A stretch of DNA of 64,000 nt from CAYRJA01 sp964424455 (GTDB lineage Bacteria > Bacteroidota > Bacteroidia > Chitinophagales > UBA10324): positions 1 to 64,000 of the forward strand of contig CAYRJA010000004.1 of assembly GCA_964424455.1 (NCBI GenBank). Direction: 5' to 3'. The notes beneath the pieces were generated by a model. That model ran no database searches, had not been told where the DNA came from, and was given only the letters and a program-made list of their open reading frames with translations. Positions 53,054 to 62,103 of the stretch are shown one piece after another. Both the position numbers and the translations under genes were made by a program. The first letter of the stretch is position 1; each line of letters starts with the position of its first letter.

Positions 53054-54418
53054 TTACTTCTTATCTTCTAAAGCTAATTTAAAGTTGAACAATGTTCGGA
53101 GATTTATTGTGTAGAAACCATAATAGTAACGCACAATTATCATAGGAACAATATTGATGATGAAATAGCCGACTGTATTGATTATTGCCGCCGCTATAAT
53201 TCCATATTCAGGAATGAAGAGAATATTGAGAATAACCGTAAGAACTGTGGCGCCAAGAAGTACATTCCGGTTAATTTTTTGTTTACCGGTCATAATTAAA
53301 ACATTACTTACCGGACCGGTTGCTGCATTAATAAACTGCCCTGCACATAGAATAATCAGTACAAGTTTACCTTGTTTGAATTCTTCGCCAAATATTCCCA
53401 AAAAGAATTCAGGAAATACAACAAACAATATCAGCAGCGGAACAGAACTCCAGAAGATAAGTTTGGTAGCATTCTGTGTAATGAGGGACATCTTTCTAAC
53501 ATCTCCCTTTGCATAAAGTTCTGCAATTTTGGGTGCAACGGTCAGTAGAATGGCAGTAAGAGAAATAGAAGTAATGGTTGATATTCGGAATGCTACTTTA
53601 TATATGCCGAGCGCTTCTTCGGTTGCAAACCTGCCGAGCAGAAAGGAATCTGTCCATGTTCTGAATATCTGGAGTATGGCAGTGGTAAACAAAGTAAATG
53701 CAATAGAAAATTTCTCAAAAAAGTTGATGGTATCTGTAACAGATATATTTATTAAACCTGATTTACTCCACCACCAGAATATGGAGAGTAAAGCCGAAAT
53801 AGTTAACCCGGTAAGGTAGGCGAGCAGCGGAACTTCTTTGTTGCTGTAAAAAAATAACATACTGCCCAGCATAACACAGGCAATGATGGATACACTTGCT
53901 CCTTCAAGAAAAGTATAGAGTAAAATCTTCTTCATACCCCTTAAGCAATCAGCATGAATACCCAGCAATACAAGAGGCAAAATAGAAAAAGCGGCAAGCT
54001 GAATGTAGGATTCAATATCCGGTTTCAGAAAAACATGGACTGCAATAAAACGAGAAGAAAAATAAACAACACAGGAAAAGATAATGGAAGTAATAGTGGT
54101 GAAGCGGAGCGAACGGTAATACAGGTCTTTTATATGCGACCATTTGCCCTGTGCGGAATATTCTGCGGTAGAGCGCATCAGCAAAATATTGAATCCCATT
54201 TTTGAAACAGTTGAGAAAAACTGTAACACAGTTTGATAAATAGTATAAATGCCGGTACCGGCGGCGCCATATCCTCTGGCAATCAATAGAGTGAAAAGAT
54301 AATTGAACAGTATAGCCAAAACCCGCATTCCAAGCGCTACAGCGCCGCCTCTGACAAGCTCCTTGTTGTCTTTATCTTTTATGCCTGATCCGAGTTTGCG
54401 GGAAATTTTCTTTATCAA
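53054..54418 (-). CDS. Wzx-type polysaccharide flippase (MATE/MOP superfamily)
   Basis: A 454-residue inner-membrane protein with 12-14 hydrophobic helices, beginning VRGGAVALGMRVLAILFNYLFTLLIARGYGAAGTGIYTIYQTVLQ, the signature of the MOP flippase family. It would move lipid-linked repeat units to the periplasmic face. It is the first gene downstream of an internal promoter (54441). Cluster partners are the polymerase, glycosyltransferases and sulfotransferases. Confidence 0.82.
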   Translation of the reverse strand: MIKKISRKLGSGIKDKDNKELVRGGAVALGMRVLAILFNYLFTLLIARGYGAAGTGIYTIYQTVLQFFSTVSKMGFNILLMRSTAEYSAQGKWSHIKDLYYRSLRFTTITSIIFSCVVYFSSRFIAVHVFLKPDIESYIQLAAFSILPLVLLGIHADCLRGMKKILLYTFLEGASVSIIACVMLGSMLFFYSNKEVPLLAYLTGLTISALLSIFWWWSKSGLINISVTDTINFFEKFSIAFTLFTTAILQIFRTWTDSFLLGRFATEEALGIYKVAFRISTITSISLTAILLTVAPKIAELYAKGDVRKMSLITQNATKLIFWSSVPLLILFVVFPEFFLGIFGEEFKQGKLVLIILCAGQFINAATGPVSNVLIMTGKQKINRNVLLGATVLTVILNILFIPEYGIIAAAIINTVGYFIINIVPMIIVRYYYGFYTINLRTLFNFKLALEDKK

Positions 54419-54440
54419 CTGTGATATAAACTTACAGCGA

Positions 54441-54448
54441 CAAAGCTA
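54441..54448 (-). promoter_or_regulatory. Internal Bacteroidota -7 box before the flippase gene
   Basis: On the minus strand it reads TAGCTTTG, matching TAnnTTTG, 22 bases before the flippase start codon at 54418. It would serve the downstream genes of the cluster. Confidence 0.45.
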
Positions 54449-54476
54449 AAATTTCTTCATTGTAAACTGAACATAC

Positions 54477-55472
54477 TTACCTCAACTGAAGCATTTTCTC
54501 TACCACATCATTTTTCACTATATACAGATTGTTGAGTTGCTCTATATCGGGTACTGAAAAACCGTGAGTTCTTCTGAAATTCAAATCAAATATTTCCACT
54601 TTATTTACCGTCGTTGCACCGGAATGAAGATACCGTGTCCGAATAGCAGATATGCCGCAGAAGTAATTCTTTGTTGCAACAGAAAAGTCAGCGCCTCGTC
54701 CCCATCCATCGGTTTTAACTTTATGAATCAATTCCCAACTTCGGGAATAAATATTGAGAAAGGAACGACCGCTGTCAAGCAGCCAGTATTGACCATTTAT
54801 TTTCCTTACGGTATGAGGCGCTTTTAATTTTAATTCTATTCGTTTATCAGAGTGAATATCTAATACACCACCATTCCCATGTCCTTTGATAATCTTTTGT
54901 GCAATTCTTTTTATCAGTTGTTTGCCTGTAACATGATGCACCAACACATAAGTCGCTCCTTCGAAAGTTTCAAAAACCTGATTGCAATGAAATTTGTCTA
55001 TCCTCTGTATGTTTGAATCATCCGACACATCTTCGGGCATATATTCTACATTTTTTTTGTTAGCTACTAATTTAATCCGGCTAACCACTTTCCTGCCCTG
55101 AATATCATAACTGATAATCTCGTCATAATAAGTATTGGTTATCCAGAGAAGATTTCCAATCATTGAAAGTTCGTGAACACCCCTGAGTTTTGGAATTTTT
55201 ATTTCTTCAACCTTTTTTATAGTGAGATTAATTTCAAAAAGCTGTGTGCCGGTTGTCATAAAAAAATGAAAGCGGTTATCCGGTTTCCATACCAGTGAAC
55301 TTACTCCCAGTTCACCCCACAAATGGAAGAATGGTATTTCTGAAATAATTTTTGAATTGTCAGCGTATTGAATACTCTTAATATTGTTGCGGGGCAATTT
55401 TCTGTCGTTCTCATTTGCATTGAGCGAACCAATAATTAAAATATTTTCATCATTGCCTAACATTTCAGGCAA
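54477..55472 (-). CDS. Beta-propeller-like protein of unknown function
   Basis: A 331-residue protein without signal or membrane segment. Repeated beta-blade-like patterns are spaced roughly 45 residues apart: SSLVWKPDNRFHFFMTTGTQLFEIN, LSMIGNLLWITNTYYDEIISYDI, ATYVLVHHVTGKQ, TVRKINGQYWLLDSGRSFLNIY, and FCGISAIRTRYLHSG. That suggests a six- or seven-bladed propeller like DUF4915 proteins, but I cannot confirm the family. It is between sulfotransferase and flippase genes and overlaps the former by 8 bases, so it is translated in step with them. It might fold or hold a sulfated intermediate; this is a guess. Confidence 0.5.
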   Translation of the reverse strand: MPEMLGNDENILIIGSLNANENDRKLPRNNIKSIQYADNSKIISEIPFFHLWGELGVSSLVWKPDNRFHFFMTTGTQLFEINLTIKKVEEIKIPKLRGVHELSMIGNLLWITNTYYDEIISYDIQGRKVVSRIKLVANKKNVEYMPEDVSDDSNIQRIDKFHCNQVFETFEGATYVLVHHVTGKQLIKRIAQKIIKGHGNGGVLDIHSDKRIELKLKAPHTVRKINGQYWLLDSGRSFLNIYSRSWELIHKVKTDGWGRGADFSVATKNYFCGISAIRTRYLHSGATTVNKVEIFDLNFRRTHGFSVPDIEQLNNLYIVKNDVVEKMLQLR

Positions 55473-56343
55473 TGTTATTATATCCGAGTTGAATCAGCAA
55501 GGGATTATTCTGAATTTTCTTGTACAGTTGAACAGATTCGTTGTCGGCTAAGAACGAATACTTCCTGCTGTTGTCCACATTGGCAACACTCTGTTTCAGC
55601 ACACTTTCTGTAACAGGCAATTGAATAAAGTCAGTTACTCTTTTGATATGCTCCAGAGGAGATTCCAGAAAATCCTCATATCGGATGGTTAAGAATTTTT
55701 CGGAATAAGTTTTTTCATGTTCAAGATTCAGCCGGATATACTCGTTCCAGAGTTTCACTCCATTGTTTAAGTCGGTAACATAATAAGATTGATTGTAGAG
55801 AAATTTTTTGCTCAGAAAAAATTCACGCCGTTTTTGTTTCAAATTAATTTTAAATCTTTTTTCAATTCGCAATTCCCGTTCTCTCAGACTGCACGCCACA
55901 TCAACAGGGTTTCTGTAAATATTAATAACGAGCGCATCAGGGAAAATTTTTTTCCAAACAGGAAGCGTAATCGAATTAACGGGGTCTTTCCATCCCCATG
56001 GAAAATTCAGCGAGCGGATGGATCTGAATTTTAGCGTGTTAAACCATCCAAGATAATTTTCTCTTCTTAATGTCCCCAAATGCCAATTGATAACCCGATT
56101 CACATTTTTCAGATAATGTGCATTTACGTACTTGAAATTTTCAGGGAAATCCCATGTCGCATTGGCTTGCGCCAGCAGCCAGCGGTTGATACGCTGAAAG
56201 TAAAATGCCTCATAGTTTTTCTCTTTTTCATTTCCTACAAACACTCCTGCTTTCTCCAACACTTTTGTCAGCATGGTAGTACCTGAACGGTGCATTCCTG
56301 TAATAATTACAGGTGGAATATTCTGATTAGAATTAGATTTCAA
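55465..56343 (-). CDS. PAPS-dependent sulfotransferase family protein (third of the cluster)
   Basis: A 292-residue sulfotransferase of a different subgroup. The PAPS loop is VIITGMHRSGTTMLTKVLEKAG, residues 12-33; the second motif is VINIYRNPVDVACSLRERE near 140-158, and a KRVTDFIQLP segment near the end is typical of the family. It is the first gene of the minus-strand cluster, followed by the propeller gene with an 8-base overlap. The acceptor is unknown. Confidence 0.83.
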   Translation of the reverse strand: MKSNSNQNIPPVIITGMHRSGTTMLTKVLEKAGVFVGNEKEKNYEAFYFQRINRWLLAQANATWDFPENFKYVNAHYLKNVNRVINWHLGTLRRENYLGWFNTLKFRSIRSLNFPWGWKDPVNSITLPVWKKIFPDALVINIYRNPVDVACSLRERELRIEKRFKINLKQKRREFFLSKKFLYNQSYYVTDLNNGVKLWNEYIRLNLEHEKTYSEKFLTIRYEDFLESPLEHIKRVTDFIQLPVTESVLKQSVANVDNSRKYSFLADNESVQLYKKIQNNPLLIQLGYNNIA

Positions 56344-56427
56344 TTGGATAGGAATAAAAAATAATGTGTGTAAAAATAAAAGGAAAAACTTATCGCCACG
56401 GTGAAAATGGAGAACATATAAACAACA

Positions 56428-56459
56428 AAAGCTGCCTTAAATTTCTTTAAGACAGCTTT
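56428..56459 (-). terminator. Rho-independent terminator after the 56477 gene
   Basis: A 14-bp stem with one mismatch (AAAGCTGCCTTAAA at 56428-56441 with TTTAAGACAGCTTT at 56446-56459), followed on the minus strand by the T-rich tail CTTTTGTTGTTT. It lies 17 bases past the stop of the large T9SS gene. Confidence 0.8.
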
Positions 56460-56476
56460 CGTAATATCTTAGGATG

Positions 56477-58822
56477 TTATTGCTTCACAATTTGCTGAAC
56501 ATACATTGAGTCACCTGTTTTTATTTTTACAAAATACATTCCGGCTGCTAAGTCAGATACATTTACCTGAACTGTTTTGTTCTGATTTTTGATAAACTGT
56601 TCTGTAACAATCTTGCCTAACAAATCAATAACTTCTACTGATTCTATATTCAGATTTCCGGATTTAGCGCTGATGATAATATTATCTGTAACAGGATTAG
56701 GAAATACAGTCCATTGATTTTGTGATTCAATAGATCGGATTCCGGTCATCAGCACATCAATGCAGGTGGTGAAAGAGCAGTTAGAACCGTTTTTAGCATC
56801 CAAACAAACATGCCAGTTGCTTAGTGAAGCGTAAGTATGCGAAGGATTTATTTCAGCGCTGGTTACACCATCTCCAAAATTCCAATGGTAAGCATTAGCG
56901 CCGGTGCTGGTATTGGTGAAGTTTACTGTATTTCCTGAAACAGTATAGGTGAACGCTGCATTAGGCGATGGCTGTACTACTATCGCGTAAGGAGTAGCAG
57001 AAGTAGCTGCACAACTACCACTTCCTGCTTTTACTTTGTAATAAGTGGTTTGTGTGGGAAGGGCAACATAGCTGTTGTTGGTTTCACCTGACACATCAGT
57101 GAATGGACCCGATGAAGAGGTGGAAGACTGCCACTGAATACCTCCGCTGGCTCCTGTAACACTTAGCATGGCTGGCGTTGTTTCACAGATGGTATCGTTT
57201 ACGGCAGAGATAGTACCGGCATTTCCCGAACTGCCTACGGTGATGGTTACAGGACTGCTTGTTACAGTTGGTGAACCGCTGACACAGGCAGAGTTAGAGG
57301 TTAGGGTGCAGGTTACCACATCACCATTATTTAAAGTAGCGTTGCTGTAAGTAGAAGAGTTGCTTCCCACATTTCCGTTGTTCAATTTCCACTGATAAGA
57401 AGGGCTGCTGCCGCCGTTGGAAGTTGTAGCAGTGAAATTTACAGCTTCTCCTGAGCAAATAGTTGTAGCCGAAGGATTAACTGTAACAGTAGCCGGTGAA
57501 CTGGCTGTCATATTCATGGTAATAGTGTTGGAAGTGGCCGGCGAGCCGGTAGCGCAGGCGCTGTTAGAAGTCATCACACAGGTTACCACATCGCCATTGT
57601 TTAAAGTAGCGCTGCTGTAAGTAGAAGAGTTGCCCACATTTCCATTGTTCAATTTCCATTGATAAGAAGGACTGCTTCCGCCATTGGTCGGAGAGGCAGT
57701 AAAGGTTACAGCGCTTCCGGTGCAAACGGTTCCGGAAGGATTGGCAGAAATGCTAACACTTGCAACTCCGGATGCATTAATCGTCAGATTCACTCCATTA
57801 TCACTGCCGGTAGTAGCAGGACTGGAAGCCACCACTCTTATTCTGTAACCTGTTCCTGAAGTAGTTCCTGGAGGAATAGTAGCCGTAATCGGACTGGCAG
57901 CGCCGCTGCCGATGAGTGTACCTGTGCCCGATTGAAAAACTCCATTTTCATCGGATAGATAAACTGAAAAAGTATTGCCTCCGTTAAAAGTTCCGGTAGT
58001 GGTGAATGGAACTGTAACAGAGCCGCCTGCGCAAAACGGGCTGCCGGTAATGGCACCGGTTGTTACAGTAGTAGATGGAGGAGTACCGCCTCCACTGATA
58101 GCTATATCGTCAATTGCCAAACTGGGTTGAAGCTCTTTTGCATTAACAGTATTGTATTTTGAAACGGAAACAAACCAAAATCCAATTCTTAATTTCGCTT
58201 TATTATCAAAAATTCCGGGAGTTGCCGGTAATGTTTCCTTCTTCCATGTAGTTTGTCCGTACATATTGTCTTTTGCTAAAACCCATGTGGTTCCGCCGTC
58301 AGTACTATAATACAGTTGAGCATAGTTTTCGTTAGATCCTTTGTTCAGCCACCAGAATGACAGCTCTACATTTGTTTTTCCTACAGTAGAAATGTCGTTA
58401 GTCATTTCTGCAAAGTAGTACAACTCCTCATCACGCGGTTGGTTTCGGTCATCGCCTGCCGGATTGATGCAGGCATTGAAAGCAGGTGGAGTTTCTGAGG
58501 CATAAGCATCGCCTACTAAATGAAGATACTTGCTTTGCGGCGCTCCGTTTATTTGTGCATCCTCATCAGGAGTATCTGCAATATCTCTTATGCAAACACC
58601 CCAGAAACTATAACCACAGCCGCCTTTATAAATATTGTCAACTGCAAAGTGATTGGATTTATTGGCTGCGGATTTGGAAGTATGCCCTCCGATGGTTCTT
58701 ACTGTAGTAAGGGAGAAACCATGCGATGCGCCGTTAAAATTTTCCGACCAGATAACCTGTGCATCACTGTGAAAAATGAACAGACAAAAGAAAACAATGA
58801 GTGTAATTGATTTGAATCTCAT
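56477..58822 (-). CDS. Large T9SS-secreted Ig/PKD repeat protein (adhesin-like)
   Basis: About 781 residues from MRFKSITLIVFF; the frame opens 36 codons earlier, but the signal peptide (LIVFFCLFIFHSDAQ) begins at the Met encoded at 58822. Domain order: MAM/lectin-like N-terminal module, a beta-sandwich, two tandem Ig-like repeats of about 87 residues (SYQWKLNNGNVG, then LNNGDVVTC), an Ig-like module (NAGTISAVNDTIC), PKD (NFGDGVTSAEINPSHTYA) and a type A T9SS sorting tail (WTVFPNPV...LAAGMYFVKI). It was probably exposed at the surface. Its 3' part is nearly identical to that of the 59233 gene. A strong terminator follows. Confidence 0.85.
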   Translation of the reverse strand: MRFKSITLIVFFCLFIFHSDAQVIWSENFNGASHGFSLTTVRTIGGHTSKSAANKSNHFAVDNIYKGGCGYSFWGVCIRDIADTPDEDAQINGAPQSKYLHLVGDAYASETPPAFNACINPAGDDRNQPRDEELYYFAEMTNDISTVGKTNVELSFWWLNKGSNENYAQLYYSTDGGTTWVLAKDNMYGQTTWKKETLPATPGIFDNKAKLRIGFWFVSVSKYNTVNAKELQPSLAIDDIAISGGGTPPSTTVTTGAITGSPFCAGGSVTVPFTTTGTFNGGNTFSVYLSDENGVFQSGTGTLIGSGAASPITATIPPGTTSGTGYRIRVVASSPATTGSDNGVNLTINASGVASVSISANPSGTVCTGSAVTFTASPTNGGSSPSYQWKLNNGNVGNSSTYSSATLNNGDVVTCVMTSNSACATGSPATSNTITMNMTASSPATVTVNPSATTICSGEAVNFTATTSNGGSSPSYQWKLNNGNVGSNSSTYSNATLNNGDVVTCTLTSNSACVSGSPTVTSSPVTITVGSSGNAGTISAVNDTICETTPAMLSVTGASGGIQWQSSTSSSGPFTDVSGETNNSYVALPTQTTYYKVKAGSGSCAATSATPYAIVVQPSPNAAFTYTVSGNTVNFTNTSTGANAYHWNFGDGVTSAEINPSHTYASLSNWHVCLDAKNGSNCSFTTCIDVLMTGIRSIESQNQWTVFPNPVTDNIIISAKSGNLNIESVEVIDLLGKIVTEQFIKNQNKTVQVNVSDLAAGMYFVKIKTGDSMYVQQIVKQ
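56676..57085 (-). repeat. Near-identical 410-bp block shared with the neighbouring adhesin gene, copy 1
   Basis: The segment encoding the Ig-PKD end and start of the sorting tail matches 59432-59841 at a constant offset of 2756 bases with about one or two differences and no gaps. Outside the block the two genes diverge. That pattern points to recent gene conversion or unequal recombination rather than to an old duplication. Confidence 0.8.
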
Positions 58823-58953
58823 GAGTAGAAGTTTTATGAAAAAATGTATTAACGCGAGCGAAAAATACAACTTTACACTATAACAATATTCACTATCATA
58901 CTGCTGCCTTAGAATATTTCTTTTTACCATTTAACGACATCGCTCACTTTCTC

Positions 58954-59078
58954 TGTCATTCCGACGAAGGAAGCATCCGCATATTCATCGTGTCATTCCG
59001 ACGAAGGAGGAATCCCCAAGTAAGTAGTAGTACTGTAACAATAGACAGATTCCTCGCTGCGTTCGGAATGACAGCGTT
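58954..59078. repeat. REP-like palindromic repeats upstream of the 56477 gene
   Basis: TGTCATTCCGACGAAGG starts at 58954 and again at 58991. The second copy and the inverted AGATTCCTCGCTGC...GGAATGACA at 59047-59073 form an imperfect hairpin with arms of about 25 bases. The 410-base spacer 58823-59232 between the two T9SS genes is otherwise made of the tandem repeats listed next. Confidence 0.75.
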
Positions 59079-59206
59079 GAAGAAAGAGGCGCAAGTGAAA
59101 AACACTTGCGCCAGCGGGTACTGTAACAATAGACAGATTCCTCGCTGTGTTCGGAATGACAGCGTTGAAGAAAGAGGCGCAAGTGAAAAACACTTGCACC
59201 AGCGGG
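59031..59206. repeat. 88-bp tandem duplication, two copies
   Basis: TACTGTAACAATAG begins a unit at 59031 and again at 59119; the units match except for about two bases. Each contains one TGTWACA copy, one half of the REP-like palindrome and a 10-bp hairpin GGCGCAAGTG/CACTTGCGCC (59088-59112 in the first). A partial third copy lies at 61305-61360. Confidence 0.8.
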
Positions 59207-59232
59207 CAGCTTTTTGCAAAAAAGGTTTAGCG

Positions 59233-61029
59233 TTACTGTTTCACAACAGGTTGAATAGCCATTGTAGCGGCAGTCTTGATTTTCACAAAATACATTCCGC
59301 TTGCCAGCCCGGAAACATTTATCTGAAGAGTTTTACTCTGACCATTACTGAATTGCAGTGCAACAGATTTTCCCAACAGGTCTGTCACTTCTACAGATTC
59401 AATATTCAGATTTCCTGATTTAGCGCTTACGATAATATTATCTGTAACAGGATTAGGAAATACTGTCCATTGATTTTGTGATTCAATAGATCGGATTCCG
59501 GTCATCAGCACATCAATGCAGGTGGTGAAAGAGCAGTTAGAACCGTTTTTAGCATCCAAACAAACATGCCAGTTGCTTAGTGAAGCGTAAGTATGCGAAG
59601 GATTTATTTCAGCGCTGGTTACACCATCTCCAAAATTCCAATGGTAAGCATTAGCGCCGGTGCTGGTATTGGTGAAGTTTACTGTATTTCCTGAAACAGT
59701 ATAGGTGAACGCTGCATTAGGCGATGGCTGTACTACTATCGCGTAAGGAGTAGCAGAAGTAGCTGCACAACTACCACTTCCTGCTTTTACTTTGTAATAA
59801 GTGGTTTGTGTGGGAAGGGCAACATAGCTGTTGTTGGTTTCGCCTGATACATCAGTAAACGGACCTGATGAAGAAGTGGAAGACTGCCACTGGATATTTC
59901 CGATAGCGCCGGAAACGTTTAACATGGCAGGTGTAGTTTCGCAGATGGTATCGTTTACGGCGGAGATAGTGCCTGCATTTCCCACTGATGTTATGGTTAA
60001 GTTAATTCCATTGTCGCTGCCGGTAGTAGCCGGGCTGGAAGCCACTACTCTTATTCTGTATCCTGTTCCGGCAGTAGTTCCTCCCGGAATGTTAACCGTA
60101 ATCGGACTGGCAGCGCCGCTGCCGATAAGTGTGCCGTTACCCGGTTGAAAAACTCCGTTTTCATCAGAAAGATAAACTGAAAAAGTATTGCCTCCGTTAA
60201 AAGTTCCGGTAGTGGTGAATGGAACTGTAACAGAGCCGCCTGCACAAAACGGGCTGCCGGTAATGGTGCCGGTTGTTACAGTTGGTGTACTTCCTCCGCC
60301 TGCTGATTCAATTACTATATCATCAATGGCAAATGAAGGGTCGAGCGGACCGCTGCCGCCTGATTTATTTTGCCACAGGAATCCGAAACGGAGAGTCGGT
60401 TGATTATCAAAAACCGGAAGAGAAATAGATTGTTGTGTCCATGTATCCTGATTGATATAATCGGAAATCGGGCTGGTAAGTTGTATCCATGCATTCCCGC
60501 CATCTATGCTGTAGTAAACTTTTCCAAAACAGGTAGTGCTGCCATGGCAGAGCCACCAGAATTTTAGTGTAACAGAAGTTTTCCCGACTGTGTTTACATC
60601 TGAACTCATCTTTGCAAAATTATTTTCATTAGGCACGCATATTCCATCGGCAACTTGCCACGATGCACAGTAAATGTTGGCATTGGGTCCTGCCGACAGA
60701 TCAAGAATATGCATATAGTGGCTCTTGGGAAAACCCGCTATGGCAGCAGGTTCATCAGGTGTGTTTTTACTATTATAGTTAATAGTATAAGGCATAGGAA
60801 AACCTCCAATAATGCAGGAACCGCTTCCGCTGCCGGTACCTCCTGTATATTTGTCGTTAATTGCCCACGCATTTTTCCCCGATGCCACACATCCTAAGTC
60901 GGTGGAGTTCATGGTAATTTTTGATGAAGATCCGGAATTAAAATTTTCTGACCAAAGTGTTGTCTGTGCCGAAGCGAAATAAACTGTTACAGCAGAAAAA
61001 ACGAGTGTGAGTAGAAATTTAAATTTCAT
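59233..61029 (-). CDS. T9SS-secreted Ig/PKD protein (adhesin-like), paralogue
   Basis: A 598-residue secreted protein: signal peptide (KFKFLLTLVFSAVTVYFASAQ), a MAM/lectin-like module with SVTLKFWWLCHGSTTCFGKVYYSIDGG, a beta-sandwich (TTGTFNGGNTFSVYLSDENGVF), an Ig-like module (NAGTISAVNDTIC), PKD, and the T9SS sorting tail (LASGMYFVKIKTAA). It lacks the two Ig repeats of its neighbour. The N-terminal thirds of the two paralogues differ much more than their C-terminal parts, so they may bind different targets. Repeats flank it on both sides. Confidence 0.85.
   Translation of the reverse strand: MKFKFLLTLVFSAVTVYFASAQTTLWSENFNSGSSSKITMNSTDLGCVASGKNAWAINDKYTGGTGSGSGSCIIGGFPMPYTINYNSKNTPDEPAAIAGFPKSHYMHILDLSAGPNANIYCASWQVADGICVPNENNFAKMSSDVNTVGKTSVTLKFWWLCHGSTTCFGKVYYSIDGGNAWIQLTSPISDYINQDTWTQQSISLPVFDNQPTLRFGFLWQNKSGGSGPLDPSFAIDDIVIESAGGGSTPTVTTGTITGSPFCAGGSVTVPFTTTGTFNGGNTFSVYLSDENGVFQPGNGTLIGSGAASPITVNIPGGTTAGTGYRIRVVASSPATTGSDNGINLTITSVGNAGTISAVNDTICETTPAMLNVSGAIGNIQWQSSTSSSGPFTDVSGETNNSYVALPTQTTYYKVKAGSGSCAATSATPYAIVVQPSPNAAFTYTVSGNTVNFTNTSTGANAYHWNFGDGVTSAEINPSHTYASLSNWHVCLDAKNGSNCSFTTCIDVLMTGIRSIESQNQWTVFPNPVTDNIIVSAKSGNLNIESVEVTDLLGKSVALQFSNGQSKTLQINVSGLASGMYFVKIKTAATMAIQPVVKQ
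59432..59841 (-). repeat. Near-identical 410-bp block, copy 2
   Basis: Second copy of the block at 56676-57085, at an offset of 2756 bases. A shorter identical stretch near 60190-60270 matches 57980-58060, encoding the beta-sandwich module. Confidence 0.8.
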
Positions 61030-61145
61030 GACTGATATTTTTTATAAAGTGAAAGAATGAGTATTTCAGGGATGTAAAATACAATTATTAAGTATTAACA
61101 AAATAATCTTTTATTTACATGTTGGGTGCTTGTCATCACCTTTTC

Positions 61146-61451
61146 TGTCATTCCGATGAAGGAAGCATCCGAACATTCATCGTGTCATTCCGACGAAGGA
61201 GGAGTCCAAACATTTAACAAACGGATTCCTCGCTGCGCTCATTCTCCCTGTCATGCTGACGAAGGAAGCATCCGCATATTTAATGATGAGATCCCTCGCT
61301 GCGCTCGGCATAACAGCGTTGAAGAAAGAGGCGCAAGTGAAAAACACTTGTGCCAGCGGGGAGTCTTGCATTAAGCGCAATTTGCAATTTGTAATTTTTC
61401 AATTTGCAATTAGCCCTGAACAGATTCCTCGCTACGCTCGGAATGACAGCC
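61146..61451. repeat. Cluster of REP-like palindromic repeats
   Basis: Variants of TGTCATTCCGACGAAGG and GATTCCTCGCTGCGCTCGG occur in both orientations, some with changed bases (TCATGCTGACGAAGG, CGGCATAACA). A partial copy of the 88-bp unit with its GCGCAAGTG hairpin lies at 61305-61360. Short apparent coding frames here are made from these repeats and are not genes. Confidence 0.8.
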
Positions 61452-61794
61452 ACTGTTCATATCTTAATCGGATAAACATTTGGTTTTATGAAAAATGTAC
61501 CTACTTTTAACGCATCATCAAAAGTGAATTTTTACTTTTTACTTTTTTTGAACATTAATTTTAAATAAAATACTGAATGAAATAAACCTTTTACACTCTC
61601 AATTTCTTTACTGCCTTTATTTTATCTGAATATACTTCTAACCCTTTAAAAAAATTGGTAAGGCGATTTTGCGGGTAACAGGAAAAATATTTTTTTGAAT
61701 TAAACAAAAGACTTAAATACTCTTTTAATGAAGCAACTCTACACAAGTTCTTTCACCACTGCACATTTCCCTGCTTGTGTTATTCCATTCAACA
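61452..61794. other. Gene-free AT-rich spacer
   Basis: 343 bases, rich in A and T. I see no gene, promoter or hairpin I can support. Confidence 0.6.
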
Positions 61795-62067
61795 CTGTCA
61801 TCCCGAACGCAGTGAGGGATCTCATCATTAAATATACAGATGCTTCCTTCGTCAGCATGACAATGAGAGTGAGCGGATTCCTCCTTCGTCGGAATGACAG
61901 TAATAATAAACAGATTCCTCGCTGCGCTCCTTACTCTCTCTGTCATTCCGACGAAGGAGGAATCTCAACATTCAACAAACAGATTCCTCGCTGCGCTCGG
62001 AATGACAAAAACAATAGACGGATTCCTCGCTATGCTCGGAATGACAGCGAAAAACAGAATGACAGTG
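61795..62067. repeat. Second cluster of REP-like palindromic repeats
   Basis: At least five half-palindromes of the same family (TGTCATTCCGACGAAGG and GATTCCTCGCTGCGCTCGG) with arms facing each other, able to fold into long hairpins. One is TCCCGAACGCAGTGAGGGAT, a variant with changed arms. Seven or more copies of the family lie between 58.9 and 62.1 kb and none elsewhere in the window. Confidence 0.8.
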
Positions 62068-62103
62068 TCGTCAATCTTTCAATTTTCAATCATTCAATCA
62101 TTC

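Noticed and set aside
59031..59206. Possible CRISPR array
   Set aside because: Only two units of 88 bp directly abutting, with no unique spacers, and no cas genes nearby.
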